In this document: positions 33,961 to 44,699 of the stretch, one piece after another
How positions within the stretch are numbered: the first letter of the stretch is position 1
How the letters are laid out: every line of letters starts with the position of its first letter
Assembly (NCBI GenBank): GCA_017979445.1
Contig: CM030707.1
Coordinates: 24,434,586-24,498,585, forward strand
Length of the DNA stretch: 64,000 nt
Source of the DNA: Akebia trifoliata
Taxonomy: Eukaryota > Streptophyta > Magnoliopsida > Ranunculales > Lardizabalaceae
Direction: 5' to 3'
Notes under the pieces: model-generated
Seen by the model: the letters and a program-made list of their open reading frames with translations, nothing else
Told to the model about the DNA's origin: nothing
Databases searched by the model: none
Made by a program: the position numbers and the translations under genes

Positions 33961-35930
33961 TGGATGATTGGCTCCAACCCTGGCTCATCCGGTCCCCTAG
34001 ACGGACATAAGTCCAAAAACCCCCATTATCAAAAAACAAAAAACAAAAACAAAAAATAAAATTTTGTTACAAAAATACGAACTATTAATATTGAAGACTG
34101 AAAATTCATAATCGGTCCAGTCCCATTAAGTTGGAGTGAGTTAAACTTCATAAGGTAGCAAATATTTCTGTATATTAAAATATTATGTGATGATGATAAG
34201 GTTGTAGTGGACCCGGTTATGATAATATTGGAATGGGCATTATCTCTTATCAATATGCACCATTGTCGGGGCTGGGGTTGGTGTTGGCAAAAGAACAACG
34301 GTGGAGGTTCCACACCAACAAAAAGACAAATATATTAAAGAAATAAAAAAACAAAAATTAGTTTGAAACTTATTCCTTTATTCTCATTTTAAGATGTCGA
34401 CTGAGATGACTTGGTACCTGGTATTTGAGGCAATTTTAATGGTCCACCACATTCATTCCTCTGATATTTTGAATATATATATTAGTAGATTAATAATTCG
34501 CGGAATCAACTGTGTTTTTCATTACAAATCTACCTTATATTAAGAAAAATTATAATTATACTAATTATTTAAATGAACTTAAATCAGTTTTTTTATTATT
34601 TATTATTATTGGAGAAAAGATGAAATTTACAAAAGGTAGACCAAAGAATAGTAAGTACTTAGGATCAGCCAAAGTGCCAAACAGTATGAATCTTGCAACC
34701 CATCATTTAAATGGCTCCACCTTAATTACAGTTTTAATTGGGTATCTCCTTGGATTAATGAATTTAGGTGTGGGACCAATCAAAACAGATGATCACAGAA
34801 AGTGTAATTTGGTCATATCGTTGAATTCGATTGTAATATAATTGAACTCGACTGTAATTTATTTCGAATTCAACCGAATTTATTTAACTAAATAAATTTT
34901 TTATATTAAAAGTCCTTGATATAAATGGTGTAGTTATCTCGTGTTATTGACGTCAAAGATTTTTTGAACTCAAAATATGGTATGTATGGTATATTTTTTT
35001 GTTTTTTTTATCAATTGAAATTTTAGATTTTATTTTGTTGTTGCTTATTTATTTTTTAGGTAAAATGACTTAAAGGATTCTCACATAAGGGTTTCTTTCT
35101 AAATAGTCCTTAAGTTTTACGCGTTAGCTTGACAAGAAATTTAGTAAACTTTTTCCTTCTTAATGGTCCCTTGTAATATTGAGTTCACAATTTTTACTAT
35201 CGAACTCGACGCTTTTTTATTAAGCATAGATTTCTCATTTTTTTTACTGTTGAACTTACCGCTATTTACTATCGAGCTCACCATTTTTATTTATTGTCAA
35301 ACTCGACACTTTTTTAATTACTGTCAAGCTCACCATTTGTTTAAATAAAAAGTGGTGAACTCGATACTGGTAAAACCCACCCATTTTTAATATACGTAAA
35401 ATTCAACTAAAAACTTGAGATAACTACTTGTTTAAATGATTTTAACCCAAAAGAACCATTATTGATCGATTTTCAATCAAAAACTAAGAAAAAGAGTGAA
35501 AAATATCCTAGTTTTTTTTTTCATACATCTTCAAAATGTTTGAAAAAAACCCCTTGAAAATGGCTTCTTCTTATTTCTTTAATCCTTTTTGACAGAATGA
35601 AATCTCTGAAACTTGATTGAGATGTCAAAAATCTAATTTTTGGATGAAAATGATGAGTTCAAATGATTAGGACATTAAATCTTGAGAAATGTGGGAGATG
35701 AGGTCCAATGATCATTTAGAAAGAAAAACTTTTACTGAATGTCTTGCTAAGCAACCATTGAAAACTTTGGGACTATTGACAAAGAATCCCTCTATGAGGA
35801 TCATTTAAGTAATTTTTCCTATTTTTTATCAATACTGTAAGGGAAAGGAAAACTCCGCTCGAGTATTGGTAATCTTATAAAAAAATTAGGGTTTAATTGA
35901 AGAACAAATCGAGGCATTTAAAGGTACATG
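33961..35930. other. AT-rich DNA, mostly unassigned
   Basis: No recognised domain. The frame at 34512-34841 (plus) resembles nothing I know. Around 35180-35360 there is a degenerate tandem repeat keyed by TTACT(A/G)TCGA(A/G)CTCACCATTT with about five copies of 30-45 bp. Confidence 0.45.
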
Positions 35931-37300
35931 CTTTGGTAAATTATACGATTTGAAGATAATGAAGATAATACAACTACAGATGCTTATTACTATCTTAATG
36001 GAAAAACATCAACCAATTTTGACATTTTCTTTTGGCGACGAAGATTTAAAGATTTCCCTGGTAGATGTTACTATTATATTAGGATTGAGATGTGTGATAG
36101 ATAAGGAGGTTGTAGTCTGATCACTTGAAAATAATAAGAAGATCATTAAGCAAACATATTTCCTCATTTCTAAGAAGATTCTTACCAAGAATGTTTCCGT
36201 TTCATTGGAGACTCCAGGGATTTCCAGTGGTGATTTTTTGAAGTTGAGTCTTCTCTATGTTATCGGTATTTTTTTACTACCAACTAGCAATGATGCAATC
36301 TTGCTAATATACATTGAGCTTGTCAAAGATTTGGACGCTTTCAATGAATATCCTTGGGGAATGGCGGTGTACAAAGAGTTGGCACAAGCCATGATAAAAC
36401 TTGGAGAAGTGGTTGATAGGACTACGTATAATATATACAGATGCACATATGTCCAACAAGTAAAAATTGTTAACCATTGTATTTAAATATTTGATTTCGT
36501 TAATTAATTCAAACTATTAAATATATTTTGTAAAGTGATAGACATGGACATTTTGAGCATATTTTAACCCCGAAGATAGAAAATATAGTTAATAAGGATT
36601 TGTGGTCTAGATATTTAAAATGGGAATCCGTAACATATTTGTGGAATAAGACTGTTGACGGTAATTTGAAAGAATGCAAGGTAAAAATATATATTTATTT
36701 ATAATAAAATTATTTTATTGTACAAATTTTTAATGGAATTTAAAATATTGGACACATGTTGTGAGAAATTTGAAGTTGACAAAAAGTGAGAAGAAAAAAA
36801 AAATTGTTAAGGATGTTTTGAATTTAGGTACAATTCAAATTGATGAGGAATTAATTAAGACATACGATCCTCCAAAACATGTCAAGACATATCAGCTAAG
36901 TAGGAGTGCAACTTATTTACATTAATGTGTTAGTTCAACTTATTTAAATTAATTTGTTCATCATTTTTTATAAATTCTTATAATTTGTATTTGTAGAAGG
37001 CACAAGGGAAAGAAGATGAACCAAGACAGGTGAAAAAATTAAAATCTTCTACAGATGGAATAAAAATACATATATGAGACAAAGAAGAAGAAAAGCAAAG
37101 GGAAAGTGAAGGAAGTTCAGGAGAAGAGTGGTAGTGGGAGTGGTAATGAGATAGTGAGGGGAAATGGTATAGGGAGGGAGAGGAGAAGGGGAAGTGGGAA
37201 GGATAATTTAGAAGGTTGTGGAGAAGAGTGTTGAAGAGGATATTTTGGAAATGATGGTTCAAGGGGGATGTTGTGGAAAAGAGGGTTCAAGAGGAGGTTG
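35930..37300 (+). pseudogene. DUF1985-like plant TE-associated gene fragment
   Basis: A 36205-36486 frame reads ISSGDFLKLSLLYVIGIFLL, then VKDLDAFNEYPWGMAVYKEL. The DLDAFN-YPWG motif is the signature of the plant DUF1985/Ulp1-transposon-associated domain family. Upstream (about 36030-36110) another frame gives DEDLKISLVDVTIILGLRC, and downstream (about 36550-36680) VNKDLWSRYLKWES, both in keeping with the family. A Lys/Glu/Gly-rich tail is encoded to about 37300. Stops occur at about 36118 and 36484. The latter might be intronic: GTAAAAATTG follows CTYVQQ. Probably a remnant of a Mutator-like element carrying a host-type domain. Confidence 0.6.
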
Positions 37301-37439
37301 ATGAGAGTAGGAAGGATAAAAAGATGAGAAAGAACAAAATTAACGATGGTGAGTAGGTGAAGAGACTCAAAACTTATTCAACGAGGGACCTCATAAAACT
37401 TATAGTAAGTCTTCAAAAAAAATGGAGTGCGTGATTCGA

Positions 37440-38094
37440 TCTTTAAAGAACTTCTTAAGTGTTCATCAATTTTTGCTCTTTGGGGCGAAATTGGTTATGC
37501 CCTTAATTACGAGAGTAACATGCGAAACTTGAAAAAAAGGATTGAGGAACTCGCAAGGAAGAGGAATCACATAGAATGATTGATGGAAACAGCTTGGCGA
37601 AGAGGAAATTCGATCAAAGAGGTTGAAGCTTGGATTAACCAGGTGGACACCTTCAGTGATGGTGAATTTTTACGATTGAATGATGAAGCCGAATTGATCA
37701 ATAGTTGGTCCAAAGGGTGGTGGCGTTGCACTCGTTATCAGCTTGACAAAGAAGCGACATCGTATACTAGATCCAGAGTAAAGGAGAAAGCTTTGGTAGC
37801 GCTGCTAATGTATCAGAACCGGTACCTCCTCAAAGTATAGAATCAATTCTCGTGAGAGATTTTCAGGATTTGGCATCCAGAAGATCTGTTATGAAGCAAA
37901 TCATCGAGGCATTGAAGGATAAGAAAATCAAGGTAGTCGGGGTATATGGGATGTTAGGTGTAGGCAAGACTACTTTGATCAAAGAATTAAGGAAACAATT
38001 GAAAACATAATAGGTCTTTTACAAGGTTTTGTCTCAATTCTCAGACTTGCTTAAGATTCAAGATCAAATAGCAGAGGAATTTGTTAAGACTCTT
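37440..38094 (+). pseudogene. CC-NBS-LRR resistance gene, 5' part (interrupted)
   Basis: Reads as the start of a CNL immune receptor. The coiled coil is at about 37470-37575 (IGYALNYESNMRNLKKRIEE, ELARKRN), followed by an in-frame TGA (37577-37579). Next comes the CC-NBS linker (37580-37840: EVEAWINQVD, GWWRCTRYQLDKEA). After a one-base frame change there is ASRRSVMKQIIEALKDKK and a P-loop GVYGMLGVGKTTL at 37939-37977. Two stops follow, then VLSQFSDLLKIQDQIAEEF, the RNBS-A-type block. The gene then stops abruptly at the LTR of a chromovirus, with no LRR in the window. Confidence 0.85.
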
Positions 38095-38339
38095 TGATTG
38101 GAGATTAACCACCCAAAAACCAGAATTTTATTATTGAACTCCCTTCAAGGATTACAATAGAATCTTTATATATAAAACAATAAACAGAGTTCTACTTTGA
38201 TTGAACTTCCTAAACAGACTTCTATTTTGATTGAACATCTTAAACAAACAATGAATAAAATTAGGACTTTCTAATAAGCAACTTCCTAAATTAGGACACT
38301 CTAGTAACAGTACATTCTAAATATATCGGTTTCCTAACA
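38095..38339 (-). repeat. Candidate 3' LTR of chromovirus
   Basis: Starts TGATTGGAGATTAACC and ends TTTCCTAACA, directly followed by the complement of a G-rich tract (TCTGACCCCCCATG), which is a good polypurine tract on the minus strand. At 245 bp it is short. No second LTR is available in the window for confirmation. Confidence 0.65.
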
Positions 38340-39454
38340 TCTGACCCCCCATGAAACACAGTTTGTCCTCAAACCGAAAAATCTGGAAAGCGAGCACTGA
38401 AAACATGACAATCTTCTCAAGTAACCTCCTCCATGAGCTATCGAGTGACAACACGATTGTTCCGCTTGAATAAACCACAATCAAGAATTTTCTCAGGTAC
38501 CCAATCAGAAACATCAATAAGAATTTGTAAGTTTGGATCGGAAGTAACGTTGGCACCTAACTTCAGCTTCAAAGCAGAGACATGAAAAACTGGGTGGATT
38601 CGACACCCCACAGGAAGTTCAACTTATAGGCAACAAGACCAATCTTAGTAGTAATTCGAAAAGGCTCATTAAAGCAAGGTGAGAATTTTGAAACGAAGCA
38701 GCTGTGGACTGGCGATATGTTGCAATTGTAAGTAGACCCAATCATTGATCTCAAAACTACGCTCAGTACCATCTGTATACAATTTCATATGAGCTTGAGC
38801 CTCTTGAAAATGATCCTTTAAAAGTTGGAGAGCACGATCACGATCCCATAAGGTAATATCAACCACATGAATGTTAATAGAATCAAGAAGGTAAGTTGAG
38901 ATGGAGGGCGGCAGGTGACTATACACAGCCTGGAAAGGGGTCATCTTAATTGTAGAATGATAGTTGGTGTTGAACCACCATTCGGCCCAGGTAACCAACG
39001 TGTCCAAGCAAAAGGTTTTTGACCTGTGAAACAATGAAGGTAACAATCCAAGGTGCGATTGGTAATTTCGGTTTAACCGTATGTTTGGGGATGACAGGCT
39101 GAACTACGACACAATTGGATGTCTTGCAGTGCAAAAAATGCTTCCCAAAAGTTACTTTAAAAAATGGGGTTGCAATCACTGACAGTGGTATAAGGCATCC
39201 CATGCAAACGAACAATGTCCCGTACAAAAACATCAGCAACAGTAGTTGTAGTTTAAGGATGCGAGAGGGCAGCAAAATGGGCATATTTCGATGAACGATC
39301 GACAACCACCAAAATAGTAGTCTACCCATTGGAAAAGGACAACCCATCAATAAAATCTACCCAAACATCATCTGGGACTGGCAAGGGATTAATTAAGAAG
39401 ACCAGGAGGTGAGATAGCTTCCGCCTTATTTTGCTGACAGATATTACATTGAGC
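38340..39454 (-). pseudogene. Chromovirus integrase core to C-terminus (broken)
   Basis: Remnant of a Ty3 integrase. Reading leftward from 39450: CNICQQNKAE (second half of the HHCC zinc finger), VDFIDGLSFSNG with the first catalytic Asp (about 39350), FVRDIVRLHGMPYTTVSD (about 39210), TEITNRTLDC around the Glu (about 39070), WAEWWFNTNYHSTIKMTPFQ (about 38960), and RSFEINDWVYLQLQ (about 38750). A final LEDKLCF-GG-like segment near 38350 resembles the end of chromovirus polyproteins. Multiple frameshifts. The chromovirus label rests on the integrase resemblance and C-terminal length, as the chromodomain itself is decayed. Confidence 0.82.
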
Positions 39455-39826
39455 TAGGCCTGTCAATGGATATGTATCTGATCGGATAGTACTATATCCG
39501 ATTTCGAATCCGAAAAAAAAACAATACTATCCGAATTCGAATTCAAATCCGATCGGATATACCTAACAAACATTCGAATTCGAATCCGAAAAATATATCG
39601 GATATCTGATAATATCCGATCCGAAAAAAAATCCAGAAAAATACCTTCGTCCTCAATCTGTCGGAGTTCGCACAGTCGAAACCTTCCTCCGAAAAATCAC
39701 TCCGACTGATTCGGATTGGGGGCCGGAGAAGATGTGTCGGAATTCGCACAGTCGAAACTCGAAACCCATAGATTTCCTCCTAAAAAATCACTTCGACTGG
39801 TTCGAATCAGATCGGAGAGAGAGAGA

Positions 39827-39857
<31 letters not shown>

Positions 39858-40358
39858 TATGTACCTGTATTCTCGTCGGCCGGAGAAGACGTGTCAGAGT
39901 TCGCACAGTCAAAACTCGAAACCCATAGATTTTCTTCTAAAACATACTTCGATTGGTTTGAATCAAATCAGAGAGAGAGAGGTACCTGATACTCACAGGC
40001 CGGAAAAGACGGTGTTACAAAGTTCTATCGTTCCGTCGACTAGTTCTTCTTGTTTTAGCCTTTAAGGTGGTTAGAGAAGATAAGTTTTAAAAGTAAAGTT
40101 TGGTTGTATAACACGAATACGCATCATCATATATATACATATGTAAACATTTTGTTGTAAAACATAAATACGTAATATATATTATATCAGACCGGATATT
40201 ATCGAATCGGATATCGCAAAATCCGAATTTGTATCCGAAACGCATTCGAATTTTAAAATACATCCGAACCCGAATCCGAATCCAATATCCGAAAATTTCG
40301 GATAATATCCAATTTTTCGAATTCGAATTCGGATTTCAGCTATCCATTGACACCCCTA
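39455..40358. mobile_element. Non-autonomous hAT element in integrase, TSD CATTGAGC
   Basis: A 904-bp element with termini TAGGCCTGTCAATGGATA and ...TATCCATTGACACCCCTA, flanked by a perfect 8-bp repeat CATTGAGC (39447-39454 and 40359-40366). Subterminal sequence is packed with TCGGAT/ATCCGA and TTCGAATTCGAA motifs. The interior has about 2.5 copies of a roughly 175-bp unit (39655-40015) and a (GT)n tract (39830-39853). It splits the chromovirus integrase zinc finger between its His and Cys pairs. No transposase. Confidence 0.95.
39655..40015. repeat. Minisatellite inside hAT element
   Basis: Imperfect units of about 150-175 bp keyed by GCCGGAGAAGA(T/C)GTGTC, GTTCGCACAGTC(G/A)AAACTCG and a GAGAGAGAG run, with about 2.5 copies. 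One unit contains a (GT)12 stretch; the GA runs vary in length. Confidence 0.8.
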
Positions 40359-40366
40359 CATTGAGC

Positions 40367-40870
40367 AACATACGATTTAATTGCTACCTTCACTAATGTT
40401 GCAGTCGTTTGTAACTATGCAAGAAACCAAAATGACTGCCGGTTGGAGTAGCATGAAATTCATGTAGCAGTTTCGAACACCAATCAGAAGAAGGAACAAC
40501 CACAATACAACCTTTATAGCGTAGGATGCCATCAACATATGAATAGTACTTAAGAGAGGAGGAATTTTGAATGGCCGTAATGATAGTATTCATAGAAGCA
40601 TCAGAATGACACTCCCGAACAATATCCTGAATGCCAAAAAAACAGGTCAAGAAAGAGCAAAGACGTGAGAAGATTTAGAAACTTGAGATAAACCATCTGC
40701 AAAATTTTGAATGGCCGTAATGATAGTCTCAATGGAAGAAAGACATTGCTCCAAAAAATACTTAAGACTCCGATGATCTATATAAATTTGAAAGTGGCGG
40801 GCCAATAAGTAATTGGTCAGGGCCTAGAAAGTTAATTCTACGGCCCTATTTATAGAAATTTTAAAATTAA
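40367..40870 (-). pseudogene. Chromovirus RNase H tail and integrase zinc finger start (broken)
   Basis: Near 40770-40735 a frame reads TDHRSLKYFLEQ (allowing the degraded first residues), the conserved end of the Ty3 RNase H. The frame at 40650-40393 gives YVDGILRYKGCIVV and LLHEFHATPTGSHFGFLHSY, the start of the integrase HHCC finger, which continues across the hAT insertion at 39454. A 23-bp motif, TTTTGAATGGCCGTAATGATAG, occurs twice (about 40567 and 40708), so part of the linker was duplicated or rearranged. Confidence 0.8.
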
Positions 40871-40906
40871 AAAATGCATAAAATCCCCTAAATAGACATA
40901 ATACGC

Positions 40907-43460
40907 TGATAGTCCATAATTATTATTGTTTTTTATTGAATTGTAAATTTTGGACTAATTATGATTATTTACGTGTAATAGGCTAAAATCGCAAAAGACA
41001 AAATGATCAACCAGGATGAATGAAGAGGTGTATTGTAATCCACGACCCAGGACAAATTTTTTGTAGACACCCCATTTTTGCACTCACCTAATTAATCAAC
41101 TCGTCAACTCGAATGCAACGGTTCCCAATGATGGATGATTATTCCATTGCTATATTTTGTTACTAGAGATGTTTCAGAAATTCAGATGAGGTATCTCGAA
41201 CTGATAAAACTATATAAACCACACTACGCTAGGCAAATATAACCCCAAAAACATAGAAATCATCATCTTGATGATAAAAAGAAGTTTTACGATAAAAATT
41301 ACTAAAAAATGACCAAATTATCGAAATACCCCTAACCTCAAAATATCCCTAGAGCCTACATTACGCTTAAGAAAATCCTTTCACATAGATAAAATAATAA
41401 ATCGAAATCAAATAAACCATTTCGCCAATTTTTACAAAATTCGACAAAATTACGAAAATGCCCCTCATAAAGTTCACAATCATTTTGCACAAAAAATTTC
41501 ATAAATGACACAAACCAATATTCCCATTGAATTCCCTACGAAAAATCGATTCCAAAACATCCTGAAACATTGAAAAACGACTTAAAACGCAGAAAGTCTT
41601 CTTCAAGGGCAAAACGATAATTTTACAATTTTAATAATTAAAAATTCTAAAATTAATAATTAAAATATTAATTAATGTAAAGTGAAATCATAATTAAAAT
41701 TAAAGTCAATCAAGTAAGACTAAAGTCAAAATCTTAAAGTCAATCAAGTAAGACTAGAAGTGAAAATCTTAAAGTCAATCAAGTGAGACTAAAAGTCAAT
41801 ACCCTAATAGAATTCTAATTAAACATTAATTCTATTTAAAGAAATTTTAATTAAACTATAACTTTACCTAAAATAATTCTAATTAAATTATAACTCTATT
41901 TAAAATAATTCTAATTAAACATTAACTCTATTTAAAATAATTTTAATTAAACACTAACTCTATCAAAACAAGCACTTAAAAAATCTATAATTAAGGGTCC
42001 CTATAACCTATTTTCGTATAAAAAAATAAATCCTAAAAAAAGTAGATCAAAAAGTTTCCCTACCATCCTATAAACCCTAATGTTGAAACTCCAACTCCTT
42101 ACCTAACATCCATACCCCAACTAGAAACCCTTCAAAAATACCCAGAAATCTATAAAAAAATTAGAAATATTTAGATCTAAGAAGGAGGTACTTCGTTTTG
42201 GAAGTCTGAAGCAAATTCGGTGACAGAACGAAGCGAGGAGTATTATACGAGGAGCTGTTCTATCAGATCTGAGGGAATAAAACCGTAGCGTTGCAAAGGT
42301 AAATATTTTTATTATTTAGGTATTTTTCGCAATATAATCATTTTTGGGAATTAGTAGAGACCGGTGTTTGCCGGGCGGGGTTGGTGCCTAATACCTTCCA
42401 ACCCCGTAATGTGATCCCCTGACTCAGTATTTTTTTTAGTAGATTGGTTTTTTTTTTATCCGTAATAATTAGATGGCGACTCCCAAACCTTAAAGTCAAA
42501 AGTAGATCCGCACACCCGCGGATCGAGGGCGCTTTCAGTTGTAGACCAAGATTCAGGTCAATTAAACCCACAAGCACCACAGTGCCACGATACCCTTGGG
42601 CGGTGCAGTGATGTTGGTGATTTTTTCCTCGAGATTCGTATATTAGTAAGCTGGTGTGATTCATATCGAAACGAATTAGGTTTGACTTTTTGTAAAATAC
42701 GAAAGTAATCTGGATTCAAGATAAACCTTAATCTGACCTCTATAAATAAGAGGCCAGAATATATATCAAAAGGGAAAAAAAATAAAAATAAAGAGAAGAA
42801 TAATCTTCCAACATTCTCTCTCTTTTATTAGTTTATAGTTTTTAAGTTAGTTTTTGGGAAAGTTCTGTAAACAGAAGGATTACTCTACCAGATTCAAGTC
42901 AAGATTAATAAAGATATTTTCTTTTTCTTCCCTAATCTCTTATTTTTTTTATTTCTATTTTGTTTTTACTGTTATTGATATGATTTGTGGCTAGATCTCC
43001 GTTAGAGAGGTCAATGAAACCCAAACAAGATCATCTTGGATAGTTATTTATTTTGATTGTGTGTGAATGTTTTAATATGCTTAATTAGATATTAAATATT
43101 TTATCTTTGATTTTGTTTTATTAAATATTATCATAGAATTTTGAGATTAATATTTAGATTAATAGATTTCATCTTCTGATTCAATAACAGTAGCTTTGTT
43201 AATTAGATTGAGATAATAAGAAATAAATAACTTGATGAGGTGAATTGTTTTAGTGAATTTGACTAATCTAGTTTTATATCGTGAATCACATTCCTATTTA
43301 TTTTAGATTAGTTTTAATTTAAGTTTCTTAAATACTTTGGACCTGAGTAACTGTTTTAAGTCAAAAGAAATTTCTTGACCAACGTTGTCTCTGTAGATCG
43401 ATCCTTAATTGCCAAGGTTTTATATATTTTTTTCTATTATTTTTATTGATAATCTACACA
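40907..43460 (+). repeat. 5' LTR of Athila-like element, split by a Tat LTR
   Basis: Begins TGATAGTCCATAAT and ends AATCTACACA. It is followed after 9 bases by TTGGCGTTACTACTAGGGAC, which resembles a decayed TGGCGCCGTTGCCGGGGA primer-binding site complementary to tRNA-Asp, as used by Athila elements. A TATA box (CTCTATAAATAAG) lies near 42740. Removing the nested Tat LTR (41062-42537) leaves about 1.08 kb. The left limit is inferred from the TG and from the end of chromovirus sequence, so it is less certain than the right. Confidence 0.6.
41062..42537 (+). mobile_element. Tat-type LTR (probable solo LTR), no clean TSD
   Basis: A 1476-bp LTR starting TGTAGACACCCCATTTTTGC and ending GATCGAGGGCGCTTTCA, homologous throughout to 13203-14936. 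The expected primer-binding site (TGGCGACTC-type) is missing at its right, so it is not a 5' LTR with interior. The flanks are TTTTT and GTTGT, which do not match as a 5-bp target duplication. A tandem AGTCAA block is at 41700-41820 and AATTAAA(C/T)AT units follow at 41815-41955. Confidence 0.88.
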
Positions 43461-44304
43461 ATAAACAAATTGGCGTTACTACTAGGGACAACAGTTTGAT
43501 CTAATTTATTTTTTACAACTTTTCTTATTTTTTGCTGAATCCGAATTTTAATTTTTAAAATGTTTAAAAAAAATTTCATTCTAATTCTAAGTTTGTTAGA
43601 AGAACACAAAAAAAATTAATTGCAGAAATATCAAAGTTTGACCACGACACCTATAGCACCTTAGGCAACGTGGTGAATCCTCGAGATATGCACATATGAT
43701 TTTTTGTAAAAATTTCTACACCAATTGAATTATTTAATTTGCAAAAATTTGTCTTCGGATTTGTCTGTTGTTTTCATGACGAGGAGTTAAAACGAAGTGT
43801 TCATTGAATTTTTTATCGGTCATCCAGATCAAATTCTTCATCAAGAAGCATCATCAATTTCTTTCTTTTATCTTCTTTTCAAGATTAAACTAGTAAGATT
43901 TTATTTTAGTTTTAAACAATTTTTAATTTTTCCAAGAAGGTTCGGAGTGTAATAATTTTAGGGAAGGACGACAGTAGGACGCAACTATCTCGGCTCCTTG
44001 GGAAATTAGTGTCAGTGGCCCGAGTCGATTCAACTAGTTTAATGGGAAGTAAGACTCGTTCTCCCCACGAAACTACTACCAATGGGTTTTTTTTATTGAT
44101 TTTGGGTGAATAAATTGCATACTTTGGATTGAATTTAGTAAAAAGGGTACCTTTACAAGGATGGCACAATAAGATAAGATAAGAATTTCATTATCGATTT
44201 CTTGTTCTAATAGGAAATTAAATTTACAATCAGTTAAAAATTAATTAAAATCTAAATAGACTTGGCTTTAGGTCTCATCGAGCTCAATAAGCAAAACTAG
44301 TTTA

Positions 44305-44525
44305 AGTTGCACCAATTGCACTTCTTGATTAAGGTCAGTGCCTAAGCAAAATCCTACCCCACCGTACATTGTTATATGAGGGAGATAGACTACGTCAATT
44401 CTATATGAGAAGGTGATTTAAGAGCGCCCTTGCTCAGCATTGTGTGTCACCTCTCATCTAGGGATTGAACTAGTTAACTTTGATTTCAGATAACTGGGTT
44501 GGAAGCTTAGAGTATCCCTTTGAAA
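44305..44525. repeat. Repeat shared with 50512-50722
   Basis: About 215 bp (CACCAATTGCACTTCTTG..., GGGGGATAGACTACGT-like, GATTTAAGA(G/A)(C/T)GCCCTTGCTCAGCAT, CACCTCTCA) recurs in the outer Tat element at 50512-50722 with roughly 70-75% identity by eye. The surrounding elements are of different types. Confidence 0.75.
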
Positions 44526-44699
44526 TAATTAGTTAAGAGTTGTCTAAAGTTAGGTACCCTACCTAGGTCTAGTCTTTTCTTTGTCTGTGATTTTTGGATT
44601 ACCTGTGTGTGCATCTTTGATAGGCAAAATTAGAGATATAAATTTCACTTTAGGGAGATCAAATAGAATTTATGTCATCATCGTGTTTAGGAGAGAATC

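Larger units (their letters stand above)
38095..40906 (-). mobile_element. Ty3 chromovirus-type element, 3' half
   Basis: Minus-strand element inserted in the CNL gene. From left: 3' LTR (38095-38339), polypurine tract, chromodomain-like end, integrase, RNase H tail ending near 40870. Nothing further upstream (RT, protease, gag) is present before the Athila-like LTR at 40907. This implies that the element was interrupted there and its 5' half lies beyond the window. A hAT element is inserted in the integrase. Confidence 0.8.

Noticed and set aside
34512..34841. 109-residue plus frame
   Set aside because: AT-rich; no domain or codon-use support could be found by eye.
36978..37262. 94-residue Ser/Phe/His-rich minus frame
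   Set aside because: Antisense to the purine-rich tail of the DUF1985-like fragment.
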